Below are positions 16,549-24,663 of a stretch of 64,000 nucleotides of DNA, piece by piece. A program made the position numbers and the translations under genes. The stretch comes from Jeotgalibacillus sp. ET6 (GTDB lineage Bacteria > Bacillota > Bacilli > Bacillales > Jeotgalibacillaceae). The first letter of the stretch is position 1; every line of letters begins with the position of its first letter. The notes under the pieces were generated by a model. It was not told the DNA's origin, made no database searches, and saw nothing but the letters and a program-made list of their open reading frames with translations. The stretch lies in NCBI RefSeq assembly GCF_029667115.1, contig NZ_JARUIU010000005.1, positions 62,001-126,000 on the forward strand, read 5' to 3'.

Positions 16549-17520
16549 TTAATTTAAAAAGTACTCCTCGATATCATCAAGCATCAAATTGGCTGCTTTT
16601 ACACCGCCTGCTGTATTCCAAATCGTATCACTTACTTCGTGAATATTGCCTTCTTGGACAACCTCAAGATTTTGGAAAAGGGGATCATTCAACCAGTCTT
16701 CTTCCACTTTAACTCCTTCCCCATCACCGGATTCATAGGTAAAGTAGAAAAGAACATCACCTTCCATTGCTCCCACTCGTTCTTTGGTTACTCCGTTTTC
16801 TGAGAAATCATCGATGTCCTGTTCTTCAGGACGTGCAAAACCAAGCTGATTCAGAATAATGCCGGAAAAAGAATCTTTATGGTAAATCCTTGTGTCTCCG
16901 GCCATAAAGCGAACCATAGAAATTTCTTTTTCCAGGTGCTCATCACCAAGCTCACCGCTTAACTCTTCTATCCGCTGATTAAACTCATCCATTACCTGGC
17001 TGCCTTCTTCCTGCTTATTCAGAGCTTCGGCATAAAGTTCGAAATTTTCCTGCCAGTCACCCTTTAGCGTCTCGGACATAACGGTAGGGGCAATTGCTTC
17101 CAGCTGCTCATAAACAGCTTCCTGACGCAGCTTTGTTCCGATAATTAAGTCGGGCTCCAACGCTGCAATCGCTTCAACATTTACTTCACTTTCTGTCCCA
17201 ACGACTTCAACATCCGCCATATCCTCCTTGATATGCTCATACCAAGGATCTCCTGTCCAGGATTGTACTGCGCCTGCCGGTGTTACGCCCATTGATAAAA
17301 GCGCCTCTGTTCCTTCATTTGTTAAAATCACTACTTTTTCGGGTGTTCCCTCAATTGTTGCTTCTCCCATTGCGTGCTCAACTGTATAGGTTTCTTCTGA
17401 TTCAGAGTTTCCAGAGCTGTCGGAAGATTCGCTGCTTTGTTCGGTATCAGATGAACTGCAGCCTGCCACTATTAATGCAAACAAACCTGATAATAAAAAG
17501 AATAATGCATTTCGGTTCAT
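16549..17520 (-). CDS. Iron-siderophore ABC transporter substrate-binding lipoprotein
   Basis: Extracytoplasmic binding protein of the FecB/FhuD class III family, 323 aa. The signal peptide ends with lipobox VAGC (Cys21), followed by a Ser-rich linker. The periplasmic-binding domain runs from about 60 to 320, with VVILTNEGTEALLSMGVTPAGAV near its start. It should deliver a ferric siderophore, probably of hydroxamate/citrate type as for YfiY, to the divergently encoded permeases. GGAGG lies upstream of ATG 17520, and a Fur-type box lies 15 nt further upstream. The siderophore cannot be read from the sequence. Confidence 0.9.
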   Translation of the reverse strand: MNRNALFFLLSGLFALIVAGCSSSDTEQSSESSDSSGNSESEETYTVEHAMGEATIEGTPEKVVILTNEGTEALLSMGVTPAGAVQSWTGDPWYEHIKEDMADVEVVGTESEVNVEAIAALEPDLIIGTKLRQEAVYEQLEAIAPTVMSETLKGDWQENFELYAEALNKQEEGSQVMDEFNQRIEELSGELGDEHLEKEISMVRFMAGDTRIYHKDSFSGIILNQLGFARPEEQDIDDFSENGVTKERVGAMEGDVLFYFTYESGDGEGVKVEEDWLNDPLFQNLEVVQEGNIHEVSDTIWNTAGGVKAANLMLDDIEEYFLN

Positions 17521-17535
17521 GTTTTTTCCTCCAAA

Positions 17536-17554
17536 GATAATGATAATCGTTCTC
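17536..17554. promoter_or_regulatory. Fur box in the divergent iron-uptake promoter region
   Basis: GATAATGATAATCGTTCTC matches the 19-bp Fur consensus (GATAATGATAATCATTATC) at 17 of 19 positions. It lies directly upstream of the binding-protein gene; a further AT-rich half-match (ATCATTATCAT) follows at about 17562. Confidence 0.8.
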
Positions 17555-17602
17555 AAATGTCATCATTATCATAATTTACTGGAACGATGATGTCAACTAC
17601 TA

Positions 17603-17621
17603 ATTGAAAACCGTTTTCAAT
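17603..17621. promoter_or_regulatory. 19-bp perfect dyad upstream of the permease genes
   Basis: ATTGAAAAC and GTTTTCAAT flank one central base, a perfect 9-1-9 inverted repeat. It keeps 10 of 14 positions of the 7-1-7 Fur core, so it may be a second Fur operator for the permease operon. Confidence 0.5.
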
Positions 17622-17676
17622 GCAGGGAAAGTTCGTTATAATGAGGACGACTGTTTCAGTAGAAGGGAATATACGT

Positions 17677-18678
17677 ATGAAAAAAACAACATCTTTTGCC
17701 ATTATATCGCTGACGGGATCGTTTCTTCTTACGCTTCTGCTCATGACAGCAAGTGTTAGATTCGGTTACCAGCAAACTTCATTTACCCAAATTTATCAAA
17801 CGCTTACTCAGTTTGACGGCTCTACCGCCCATCTGGTTATACAGTCTGTCCGAATTCCCCGTGCGCTGATTGCAGCTGTCGTCGGGGCTGCTCTTGCTGT
17901 AGCTGGTGTACTGATGCAGACGCTCACCAAAAATCCGCTTGCTTCTCCAAGCATTTTTGGTGTTAACGCAGGCGCTGGTCTTGCTGTTGTAATAGGTGTA
18001 ACCATTTTTCAACTTAATTCACTGCAGGCATTTGCGGTTTTGGCTTTTTTCGGCGCAGCCATTGCCATTATTACAGTCTTTGGGCTTGGATCATTGGACC
18101 GGAAAGGCCTGTCTCCTTTGCAGCTGACTCTAGCAGGGGCTGCGATGAGCGCTTTATTTGGTTCACTTACTCAAGGACTTCTCGTTTTAAATGAATCTGC
18201 TTTGGAGCAGGTCCTTTTTTGGCTGGCCGGCTCTGTTCAAGGCAGGGATATCGCCCTTCTTTGGACCTCTCTCCCTTATATTGCAGGCGGATTTATTCTT
18301 TCATTATTACTGGCCCCATCCTTTAATGTACTGGCGATGGGAGACGATGTAGCCAGCGGTTTGGGAATAAAAACTGGAATGGTAAAGCTATGGATTGGTG
18401 TGATCGTGGTTTTACTGGCAGGCGGATCTGTTGCAATTGCAGGTCCGATAGGATTTATCGGCATCATGATTCCCCACCTGGCCAGAAAATGGATCGGGAT
18501 TGATCACCGCTGGCTCATTCCCATGTCTGCGTTTCTCGGAGCGAACCTGCTGCTTGCAGCTGATATCCTTGCGCGCTACGTCATTATGCCTCAGGAAATT
18601 CCAGTAGGCGTAATGACTGCCATTATTGGAACGCCAATTTTTATTTATATTGCACGAAAGGTGGGGACTGCATCATGA
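17677..18678 (+). CDS. FecCD-type iron-siderophore permease, first subunit
   Basis: Integral membrane subunit of a ferric-siderophore ABC importer, BtuC/FecCD family, 333 aa with about nine membrane segments. Typical family motifs are VRIPRALIAAVVGAALAVAG (about 57-76) and TKNPLASPSIFGVNAGAGLA (about 83-102). The cytoplasmic coupling sequence GIMIPHLARKWIGIDHR is near 265. AGAAGGG precedes ATG 17677; the longer frame from 17620 has no site. It overlaps the next permease by 4 nt (ATGA), showing translational coupling. It is likely repressed by Fur. Confidence 0.9.
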   Translation: MKKTTSFAIISLTGSFLLTLLLMTASVRFGYQQTSFTQIYQTLTQFDGSTAHLVIQSVRIPRALIAAVVGAALAVAGVLMQTLTKNPLASPSIFGVNAGAGLAVVIGVTIFQLNSLQAFAVLAFFGAAIAIITVFGLGSLDRKGLSPLQLTLAGAAMSALFGSLTQGLLVLNESALEQVLFWLAGSVQGRDIALLWTSLPYIAGGFILSLLLAPSFNVLAMGDDVASGLGIKTGMVKLWIGVIVVLLAGGSVAIAGPIGFIGIMIPHLARKWIGIDHRWLIPMSAFLGANLLLAADILARYVIMPQEIPVGVMTAIIGTPIFIYIARKVGTAS

Positions 18679-19736
18679 AGCGATTTGTTCCCGTCCGAAT
18701 CGGTAAAAACGTCATTTCCTTTTTATTCGATAAACAAACCTTTTTAAGTACGATCTTTGCGCTGCTGGCTGCAATCGGTATCTTTATTTTCAGTCTGGGA
18801 CTTGGAGATGTATGGATCAATCCTGTTGAAATTTTAACGGTCTTTTTTGGCAGCGGTGAGCCTCTGAACCAGCTCATTGTGGTGGATTTCCGTTTGCCAA
18901 GAATCCTTATTGCACTTCTTGTTGGAGTAGCTCTTGCCGTCGCAGGTGCTCTTTTGCAGGGAATGGTGCGCAACCCCCTTGCCTCACCGGATATTATTGG
19001 AGTTTCAGGCGGGGCGAGCGTATTTGTCGTCGGCTTCCTTGTGCTTTTCAGTGATTCAAACGGGGCATTGATGGTCTCTATCCAATGGCTTCCTGTATCT
19101 GCTTTTACAGGTGCCTTTTTAGCAGCAATTCTTGTTTATTTATTTTCCTGGAAAAACGGGCTTGCTCCTGTCAGACTTGTGCTTATTGGAATTGGGCTTT
19201 CCATGTTTATGAATGCATGCACAACCCTTTTAATGCTCATTGGTCCTATTTACAGGGCAAGCCAGGCGAATATATGGATTACCGGATCGGTTAACGGCTC
19301 AACCTGGAGCCATGTGTGGATCCTTTTTCCTTGGGTCCTGGTTCTGTTTATACTAAGCTTGTTTATGGCAAGACATGTGAATCTTCTTGAGCTTGGAGAC
19401 GACGTCTCAAAGGCCATGGGTTCGAAGTTGACCAAGCAGCGCATTCTTATTTTATTACTCAGTACAGGGCTTGTAGGCGGGTCTGTAGCGTTTGCTGGAG
19501 GTATAGGGTTCGTCGGCTTAATGGCACCCCATTTAGCCCGTAAATTGATCGGTTCCTCTTACGGCGCCCTGCTTCCGATGTCGGCCATTATTGGTGCTGC
19601 TCTTGTTATGCTGGCCGACCTGATTGGCCGTTTAATCGCTGCTCCACTTGAAGTTCCGGCTGGTGTATTCACTGCTGCAATTGGCGCGCCTTATTTTATC
19701 TACTTACTGTTTAAAGAAAGGAGCAAAAAAACATGA
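18675..19736 (+). CDS. FecCD-type iron-siderophore permease, second subunit
   Basis: Partner permease of the preceding gene, 353 aa, same family, forming a heterodimeric channel. Motifs VDFRLPRILIALLVGVALAV and NPLASPDIIGVSGGAS, and the coupling segment GLMAPHLARKLIGSSYG, are present. The start overlaps the first permease stop (ATGA) and the end overlaps the reductase start by 4 nt. No ATPase gene follows, so a shared siderophore ATPase encoded elsewhere must energise it, as is known for several Bacillus systems that use YusV. Confidence 0.9.
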   Translation: MKRFVPVRIGKNVISFLFDKQTFLSTIFALLAAIGIFIFSLGLGDVWINPVEILTVFFGSGEPLNQLIVVDFRLPRILIALLVGVALAVAGALLQGMVRNPLASPDIIGVSGGASVFVVGFLVLFSDSNGALMVSIQWLPVSAFTGAFLAAILVYLFSWKNGLAPVRLVLIGIGLSMFMNACTTLLMLIGPIYRASQANIWITGSVNGSTWSHVWILFPWVLVLFILSLFMARHVNLLELGDDVSKAMGSKLTKQRILILLLSTGLVGGSVAFAGGIGFVGLMAPHLARKLIGSSYGALLPMSAIIGAALVMLADLIGRLIAAPLEVPAGVFTAAIGAPYFIYLLFKERSKKT

Positions 19737-20461
19737 CACAGGTTGAATTGAAGCATTTTATAAGTGAAAACGCTGCGATCTCCTTTGGAGAGCCTGATGA
19801 ACAAAACTGGACCCTATCATCCTGGAGCAATGCGCAGGCAGCCACTCGCGATTTTGAAGCGATACAGGCGATTCAGCGGGCGCCTAAGCTGAATGTAACA
19901 GGTTCTCTTGTCATGAAACGTGCTGCCTTTGCTTATGTGGGTGCTTTGTTGGCATTTTATAAAGAGGGAGAAGTGTGGGACTTGCAGGCATCTTCCCTTC
20001 ACCTTGTAAAAAGCGATGACCCATTATTTTTTTATATAAAGCTTCAAGCCTCACAAATTACCGTTTATCCCGTCCGTCTGACTTCTGAACAATGGGACGA
20101 AGCCGTTAAAATGCAATTTCATAAGTGGCTTAAGCCTTTAGTGTCAACGATATCAGAGGCATGCAGGGTACACGAAATAATCTTATGGGAAAATGTTTTT
20201 ATCTATCTAAAGTGGTTTTACGAGGGACTTGCTCCCTCCCTTCCGGAGCTTGGGCGTAATGATTGGGAAGGTCAATGGAATGAGTTGACCAGCGAATCAT
20301 TTTTTGGCGAAGAAACACTCAATCCATTTGCTTATCTATCTTCTGTAAAATCAAAAAGGGTGATGGAGAACGGAATGCGGGTCAGGCATACATGCTGCTA
20401 TAAGCACAAACTGCCCGGCGGAACAAAGTGCTCTACCTGCTCTCAAATTAAGGTGATATGA
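19733..20461 (+). CDS. FhuF-like ferric-siderophore reductase
   Basis: Cytoplasmic 2Fe-2S protein of 242 aa expected to reduce ferric siderophore so that iron is released after import. The C-terminal Cys pattern Cys221-Cys222-x10-Cys233-x2-Cys236 is the FhuF-type cluster-binding motif; the rest resembles the IucA/FhuF-like reductase domain. It overlaps the second permease by 4 nt (ATGA), so it is clearly part of the same operon. The substrate siderophore is unknown. Confidence 0.85.
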   Translation: MTQVELKHFISENAAISFGEPDEQNWTLSSWSNAQAATRDFEAIQAIQRAPKLNVTGSLVMKRAAFAYVGALLAFYKEGEVWDLQASSLHLVKSDDPLFFYIKLQASQITVYPVRLTSEQWDEAVKMQFHKWLKPLVSTISEACRVHEIILWENVFIYLKWFYEGLAPSLPELGRNDWEGQWNELTSESFFGEETLNPFAYLSSVKSKRVMENGMRVRHTCCYKHKLPGGTKCSTCSQIKVI

Positions 20462-20464
20462 AAA

Positions 20465-20495
20465 AAAGGCTGCCCCGCTAATTGGGACAGCCTTT
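20465..20495. terminator. Bidirectional terminator after the siderophore operon
   Basis: AAAGGCTG.CCC and GGG.CAGCCTTT form a stem with A7 on the left (T7 on the minus strand), so it is strongest for the minus-strand DUF4064 gene and may also serve the plus-strand operon. Confidence 0.82.
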
Positions 20496-20502
20496 ACGCA
20501 TT

Positions 20503-20967
20503 TTATAAGGGTCTTAACTCATCATCACGCTGGTCATGCATATGCTCGTCCTGAACCTTTGGTTTGCGGGCAAAGCACATAATTCCGGCAATGAGGAAAA
20601 GCAGCGCTGGCAGAAAACCAATAAAAAAGGTACCAAGGAATACTAGTACGGCGCTTCCTAAAAGCAATCCTCCTGCAAGCTTCGGTTTACGGTTACCACG
20701 CAAAACCACAATTGCAACAATGCTTAATATCGTACTGATGATGATGACGATATTAAAAAACATGCCTAAGCCGCTTAACATATCCATAACGCCGGACATA
20801 TCCGTACCGGTCGCTGCAAGATCAGGGTCATTCGCCATTTCTGCCTCAAGCTCAGTTCTGACCTCTTCATCCGAAAGAAAGTTGTTGGTTAAAAATATAC
20901 CTAAAACGACTAAAATATTTAAGATAACACCAATCACACTTAAAACAATTTCTGCGGTTCTTTTCAA
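20503..20967 (-). CDS. DUF4064-family membrane protein
   Basis: Protein of 154 aa with four predicted membrane segments (about 7-28, 66-88, 98-112 and 114-134) and an extracytoplasmic loop after the first that is rich in Asp and Glu. The arrangement and the RKPKLAGGLLLGSAVL motif fit DUF4064. The start is TTG at 20967, with AGGAGG 8 nt upstream. Function unknown. Confidence 0.7.
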   Translation of the reverse strand: MKRTAEIVLSVIGVILNILVVLGIFLTNNFLSDEEVRTELEAEMANDPDLAATGTDMSGVMDMLSGLGMFFNIVIIISTILSIVAIVVLRGNRKPKLAGGLLLGSAVLVFLGTFFIGFLPALLFLIAGIMCFARKPKVQDEHMHDQRDDELRPL

Positions 20968-21060
20968 TTTTACGACCTCCTGAATATGTATGTTTATTAA
21001 ACAATTCCCCTATTCTACGGAAAAATACACCTAAAGTTTCGGAATTATGCTTAAAAATTA

Positions 21061-21861
21061 CTAATTATTTTTTACCAGAGTCAACAATTGCTTTAATCGA
21101 TTGATGGTGGTATCCGGAACCCCGTCTTTCTCACTTCTTTTTTCATCCAGATCATCATGCTGAATCCATACACTTCGGATGTTTACACGATTTGCTCCAA
21201 GAATATCCGTTTTTTTGTTGTCCCCCACCATCCAGACATCTTCAGGCGGAAGGTCCATTAGCCGGAGACTATGTTCAAAGATCTCCGCATGCGGCTTGCC
21301 AAATCCAAAGTTTCCTGAAATCACAATATGCTCAAAATAAGGAACGAGCTGCGGCGTCAGTTTCAGCTTTTCCATTTGCAGAGAAGGGGCTCCATTTGTA
21401 AGAAGCAGCAGCCGGATTCCCTGTCCCTTTAACGCATCAAGCACCTCAAAGGTTTCCTCATACAGGATAGGCGTTCGTTTTCTGTTTTCAATAAATTGAT
21501 GGGCTAATTCAAAACCAAACTCTTCATTAAATATTTCCTGTTTCTTTAAAGCCTTTGTCCAGACTTGTTTTCGATACTCCGGCATAATGTTTCCCATTTC
21601 TCTGAACATATGGTGGATGGGGTCTCCGAACTCTCCCCAAAGTCCTTCAAAAGGATTTATACCGATTAATTGAGTAAAGTCGTGTGTTGACAGGGAAGAA
21701 TAAATGGCCGGGGCAATTTCTCTTACGTCCTGAATAAGGCGTTCTGCATCGACTTTATAGGTCTCCATTGCTTGCTGTGCTGTTAAGAGCAGCGCTTCCT
21801 CTATGCTTTTCTTATCCCATAAAAGTGTATCGTCCAAGTCAAAAAAAATCGCTTTTGGCAT
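21061..21861 (-). CDS. HAD-family hydrolase
   Basis: Phosphatase-like protein of 266 aa of the haloacid dehalogenase superfamily (subfamily IA). The first motif FDLDDTLLW has catalytic Asp8 and Asp10. Motif 2 is LLLTNGAPS (about 150-158), and the late motifs are NFGFGKP and MVGDNKKTDILGA. AGAGGG lies 6 nt before ATG 21861. The sequence is nearest to YsaA/YjjG-type phosphatases; substrate unknown. Confidence 0.85.
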   Translation of the reverse strand: MPKAIFFDLDDTLLWDKKSIEEALLLTAQQAMETYKVDAERLIQDVREIAPAIYSSLSTHDFTQLIGINPFEGLWGEFGDPIHHMFREMGNIMPEYRKQVWTKALKKQEIFNEEFGFELAHQFIENRKRTPILYEETFEVLDALKGQGIRLLLLTNGAPSLQMEKLKLTPQLVPYFEHIVISGNFGFGKPHAEIFEHSLRLMDLPPEDVWMVGDNKKTDILGANRVNIRSVWIQHDDLDEKRSEKDGVPDTTINRLKQLLTLVKNN

Positions 21862-22014
21862 TCTGAACCCTCTTTTCATTACTTGATTCCTTTATTGTGA
21901 CAAAAAATCTTCAGGAATGCACGATTATTATGAAGGGCGGGTACATTTTAAAGTGAAAAAAGAGTTGGGCATTGAGGTTTCATATGTATCCCTTCAAGAG
22001 GAATCGGATAAACT

Positions 22015-22050
22015 AAAGAGCTTGGGACAAAAACTGTCTCAAGCTCTTTT
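22015..22050. terminator. TGAGACA-family terminator hairpin
   Basis: A 15-bp stem with one G-U pair and a 5-nt loop, followed by TTTTA on plus. It could end the cystine transporter transcript reading leftwards, although the T-run is better on plus. Confidence 0.65.
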
Positions 22051-22054
22051 ACCG

Positions 22055-22190
22055 GCGCTGCGCTTCAGGTGGACGCTTTCGGCAGAGACGGCGCTGAGCC
22101 TTCTCAGGACCTTGCCCTGGAAAGTCTCAGCTTGCCGCCATCTCCTGCTGGAGTCGCCACCATCCGCTCCGCTCACCTCTTATTATTTAT
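22055..22190 (+). repeat. Dispersed intergenic repeat, family A
   Basis: This segment matches the reverse complement of 62050-62190 over most of its length. Shared blocks include GCGCTTCAGG.GGACG, AAAGTCTCAGCTTGCCG, and CATCTCC..C.GGGAGTCGC/TGGAGTCGC. A short remnant lies at 8690-8720. No ORF or transposase is associated. Confidence 0.7.
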
Positions 22191-22212
22191 AAGATTACTT
22201 CTTTGATTCTTG

Positions 22213-22962
22213 TTATGAAGGATTTAATATCCTGTTTAAGAATTGTCTCGTTCTCGGTTCCTGAGGATTTTTTAATAGTTCTGCAGGAGGCCCCTGCTCT
22301 ACGATATGCCCTCCGTCTATAAAGATAACGTGATCGGCAACTTCTTCAGCAAACTTCAATTCGTGCGTTACAATCGCCATGGTCCAGCCTTCATTTGCAA
22401 GATCACGGATAACATGCAGCACTTCACCTACAATTTCAGGGTCAAGTGCAGAGGTCGGTTCATCAAACAGCATGAGCTCCGGTTCAATCGCTAAAGCTCT
22501 TGCGATGCCGACGCGCTGCTGCTGGCCGCCGGATAGCTGGTGCGGGTACAGATGCATCTTCTCTTCTAACCCGACTTTTTTAAGCAGGCTTTCCGCAAGC
22601 TTCTTAACGGCTGCTTTCTCTTTTTTCTGTACAACGACAGGACCTTCCATTACATTTTCAATCGCTGTTTTGTGTGGAAATAAATTGTACGATTGAAAAA
22701 CCATGCCTGACTTTCTCCGAAGCTGCAGGATTTCTTTTTTTGACGGCGCCTTATCAAAGCTGAGCTTGAAATCCTGCTCAAATTGTATGGTCCCTTTATC
22801 AGGCATTTCAAGTGCATTGAAGCAGCGAAGCATCGTCGTTTTGCCTGATCCGGAGGGACCAATAATCGCCACGACACTGCCTTTTTCAATTGAAAGATCA
22901 ATTCCCTTTAACACATTCATCTCACCAAATGACTTGTGAAGATTTTCAACAGATAACAGCAT
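22213..22962 (-). CDS. tcyC: Cystine ABC transporter ATP-binding protein
   Basis: ATPase subunit of a polar amino-acid ABC importer, 249 aa. Walker A GPSGSGKTT is at residues 35-43, Q-loop near 90, signature LSGGQ 143-147, and Walker B LMLFDEP 163-169. AAGGAGG precedes the ATG. It is the last gene of a three-gene operon (binding protein, permease, ATPase). TcyC is assigned because the linked binding protein closely resembles TcyA; on its own this subunit would only be called GlnQ-like. Confidence 0.8.
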   Translation of the reverse strand: MLLSVENLHKSFGEMNVLKGIDLSIEKGSVVAIIGPSGSGKTTMLRCFNALEMPDKGTIQFEQDFKLSFDKAPSKKEILQLRRKSGMVFQSYNLFPHKTAIENVMEGPVVVQKKEKAAVKKLAESLLKKVGLEEKMHLYPHQLSGGQQQRVGIARALAIEPELMLFDEPTSALDPEIVGEVLHVIRDLANEGWTMAIVTHELKFAEEVADHVIFIDGGHIVEQGPPAELLKNPQEPRTRQFLNRILNPS

Positions 22963-22974
22963 AAAGATCCCTCC

Positions 22975-23673
22975 TTACTTCGCCACATAGCGATCGAGTC
23001 GTTTTTCAATTCTGCCCTGAATGACAGACAAGGTAAAGCAAACAATCCAGTACAGAATGGCAGCAGTAATATAAAGCTGCATGAATTCATATGTTCTTGC
23101 AGCAATTTCCTGTGATTTTCTGAACAATTCGGTTACCAGAATCGTAGAAGCAAGCGACGTATCTTTTACTAAACTGATAAAGGAATTGGAAAGCGGGGGA
23201 ATGGAAACACGTGTGGCCTGAGGCAGAATGATCCGCGCCAGTGCCTGTCTATGTGTCATTCCAATAGCTTGTCCCGCCTCCCACTGCCCTTTAGGCACAG
23301 AGAGAATAGAGGCACGGATAATTTCTGAAGCGTATGCCCCAACATTCAGGGAAAACGCAATCACAGCACTTGGGAATGGATCAATGACGAGCCCGATGCT
23401 CGCGAGCCCGAAGAAAATAATGGATAATTGAACAAGCAAAGGCGTCCCTCGTATAGCCGACACATACACTCTTGCAATCCCGGCTAGAATCTTACTGTTG
23501 GATAACCGGGCTAATGCTGTCAATAATGCGATCAGTAGCCCAATAGCAAAAGAAATAAGAGTAAGCGGAATCGTGTATTGAATTCCGCCCTGAATCATCG
23601 GCCAAAGCGAGGACTGGAATAAATCCCAATCCACTATAGGATCCGCTGCTGCCAATAGATTATTGAGATACAT
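22975..23673 (-). CDS. tcyB: Cystine ABC transporter permease
   Basis: Membrane subunit of the HisM/GlnP family, 232 aa with about five membrane segments; the EAA-loop-like motif is GQWEAGQAIGMTHRQALARIILPQA. The start is taken as ATG 23673, within the 3' end of the binding-protein gene (stop at 23660), so the two genes overlap by 14 nt in different frames. The ribosome site is weak (GGTGA very close), which points to translational coupling. The ATPase follows after 12 nt. Confidence 0.8.
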   Translation of the reverse strand: MYLNNLLAAADPIVDWDLFQSSLWPMIQGGIQYTIPLTLISFAIGLLIALLTALARLSNSKILAGIARVYVSAIRGTPLLVQLSIIFFGLASIGLVIDPFPSAVIAFSLNVGAYASEIIRASILSVPKGQWEAGQAIGMTHRQALARIILPQATRVSIPPLSNSFISLVKDTSLASTILVTELFRKSQEIAARTYEFMQLYITAAILYWIVCFTLSVIQGRIEKRLDRYVAK

Positions 23674-24475
23674 CTTCACCAAACCATTCTTCTGAGATTT
23701 CAGCCAATGTCCCGTCTTCTTGCATTTCTTCTAAGTGCTTGTCAAACTCTTCAATTAATTCTTCATTTCCCTGGCGGAACATAAAAGCATTCTCTGAAGC
23801 ATTGTCTTCTTCTGCAGCAATTTTAATTCCTGCATTTGGCTGTTGTTTTTGGAAATCCAAAATAGCAAGTTTATCATTTACGGTCACTTCTGCGCGGCCT
23901 GTTTTAATTAATTCGATTGCCTGGGCAAGTCCCTCTACCTGAACTAATTCAGCACCATATTCTTTCGCTATTTCAGCGTAATTACTCGTAAGAGACTGTG
24001 CAGAATTCAACCCTTCCAGATCTTCAAAAGCAGAAACGTCAGAGTTATCTTCCGGAACGACTACAACAGCCCCTGAGTACGTATAAGGAATTGAAAAATC
24101 ATACGTTTCAAGTCTCTCTTCATTGATCCCAACCTGATTGGCAATCACATCAAAACGGGAAGAGTTTAATCCTTCAAACATGGAGTCCCATTGTGTTTCT
24201 TTATACTCTACTTCAACGCCCATGCGCTCTGCAATCTCGTTCATAACTTCTACGTCATACCCAGTCAATTTATCTGTATCATCATGGAAAGTGAAAGGAG
24301 CATACGTGCCTTCCGTTCCCACTGTTATCGTGCCTTCTTCCTGAATTTGAGCCAGAAGATTTTCTTCGGAGCCGCTGCTTTGTGCTCCTTCATTTTCATT
24401 TGCCGCATCTTCTGATCCACATGCACCAAGCAGCCCTGACAGCGCTATCGCAGAAATTCCAATCCATTTTTTCAT
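23660..24475 (-). CDS. tcyA: Cystine-binding lipoprotein of ABC transporter
   Basis: Class F solute-binding lipoprotein, 271 aa, with lipobox LGAC (Cys19) and a two-lobed domain. It shares long stretches with B. subtilis TcyA as I recall it: TVGTEGTYAPFTFHD, LTGYDVEV, FDVIANQVG, SAQSLTSNY and the C-terminal WFGEDVS. Therefore cystine is the most likely ligand. ATG at 24475 follows GGGTGG. The operon has no visible riboswitch; about 190 bp upstream separate it from the divergent persulfide dioxygenase, so sulfur-related control could be shared. Confidence 0.8.
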   Translation of the reverse strand: MKKWIGISAIALSGLLGACGSEDAANENEGAQSSGSEENLLAQIQEEGTITVGTEGTYAPFTFHDDTDKLTGYDVEVMNEIAERMGVEVEYKETQWDSMFEGLNSSRFDVIANQVGINEERLETYDFSIPYTYSGAVVVVPEDNSDVSAFEDLEGLNSAQSLTSNYAEIAKEYGAELVQVEGLAQAIELIKTGRAEVTVNDKLAILDFQKQQPNAGIKIAAEEDNASENAFMFRQGNEELIEEFDKHLEEMQEDGTLAEISEEWFGEDVSQ

Positions 24476-24609
24476 CTTAATAACCACCCATTCTTATCGG
24501 ATTAATAAATAACTTATGTGATTGTATTATGAAGCTGTGAAAATGTAAACACTATTGACTCGGAAACAAAAGGTTTGAATATTCAGCTATAACATGATTA
24601 ACTACTCAT

Positions 24610-24625
24610 ATACCCTGCTGGGTAT
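24610..24625. promoter_or_regulatory. CsoR/CstR-type operator dyad
   Basis: ATACCC TGCT GGGTAT is a perfect 6-4-6 inverted repeat 38 nt before the persulfide dioxygenase start. CsoR-family regulators, including persulfide sensor CstR, recognise ATACCC/GGGTAT-type G-tract dyads. No csoR/cstR gene is in the window. Confidence 0.6.
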
Positions 24626-24663
24626 TAAAACGGTGTACTTTTGGAATAGAGGAGGCGTATTTT

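Larger units (their letters stand above)
21862..22212. other. Intergenic region with hairpin and dispersed repeat
   Basis: A 351-bp gap. Bases 21917-22014 can be read as a short open stretch without recognised homology, possibly a gene remnant. At 22015-22049 is a strong hairpin, AAAGAGCTTG.GACA pairing with TGTC.CAAGCTCTTT. From about 22055 to 22190 runs a GC-richer copy of the repeat that occurs in inverted orientation at 62050-62190. The whole block lies between convergent-free, same-strand genes. Confidence 0.6.

Noticed and set aside
21917-22192. Plus-strand ORF of 91 codons
   Set aside because: Most of it is translated from the hairpin and repeat; only the first 33 codons might be a remnant.
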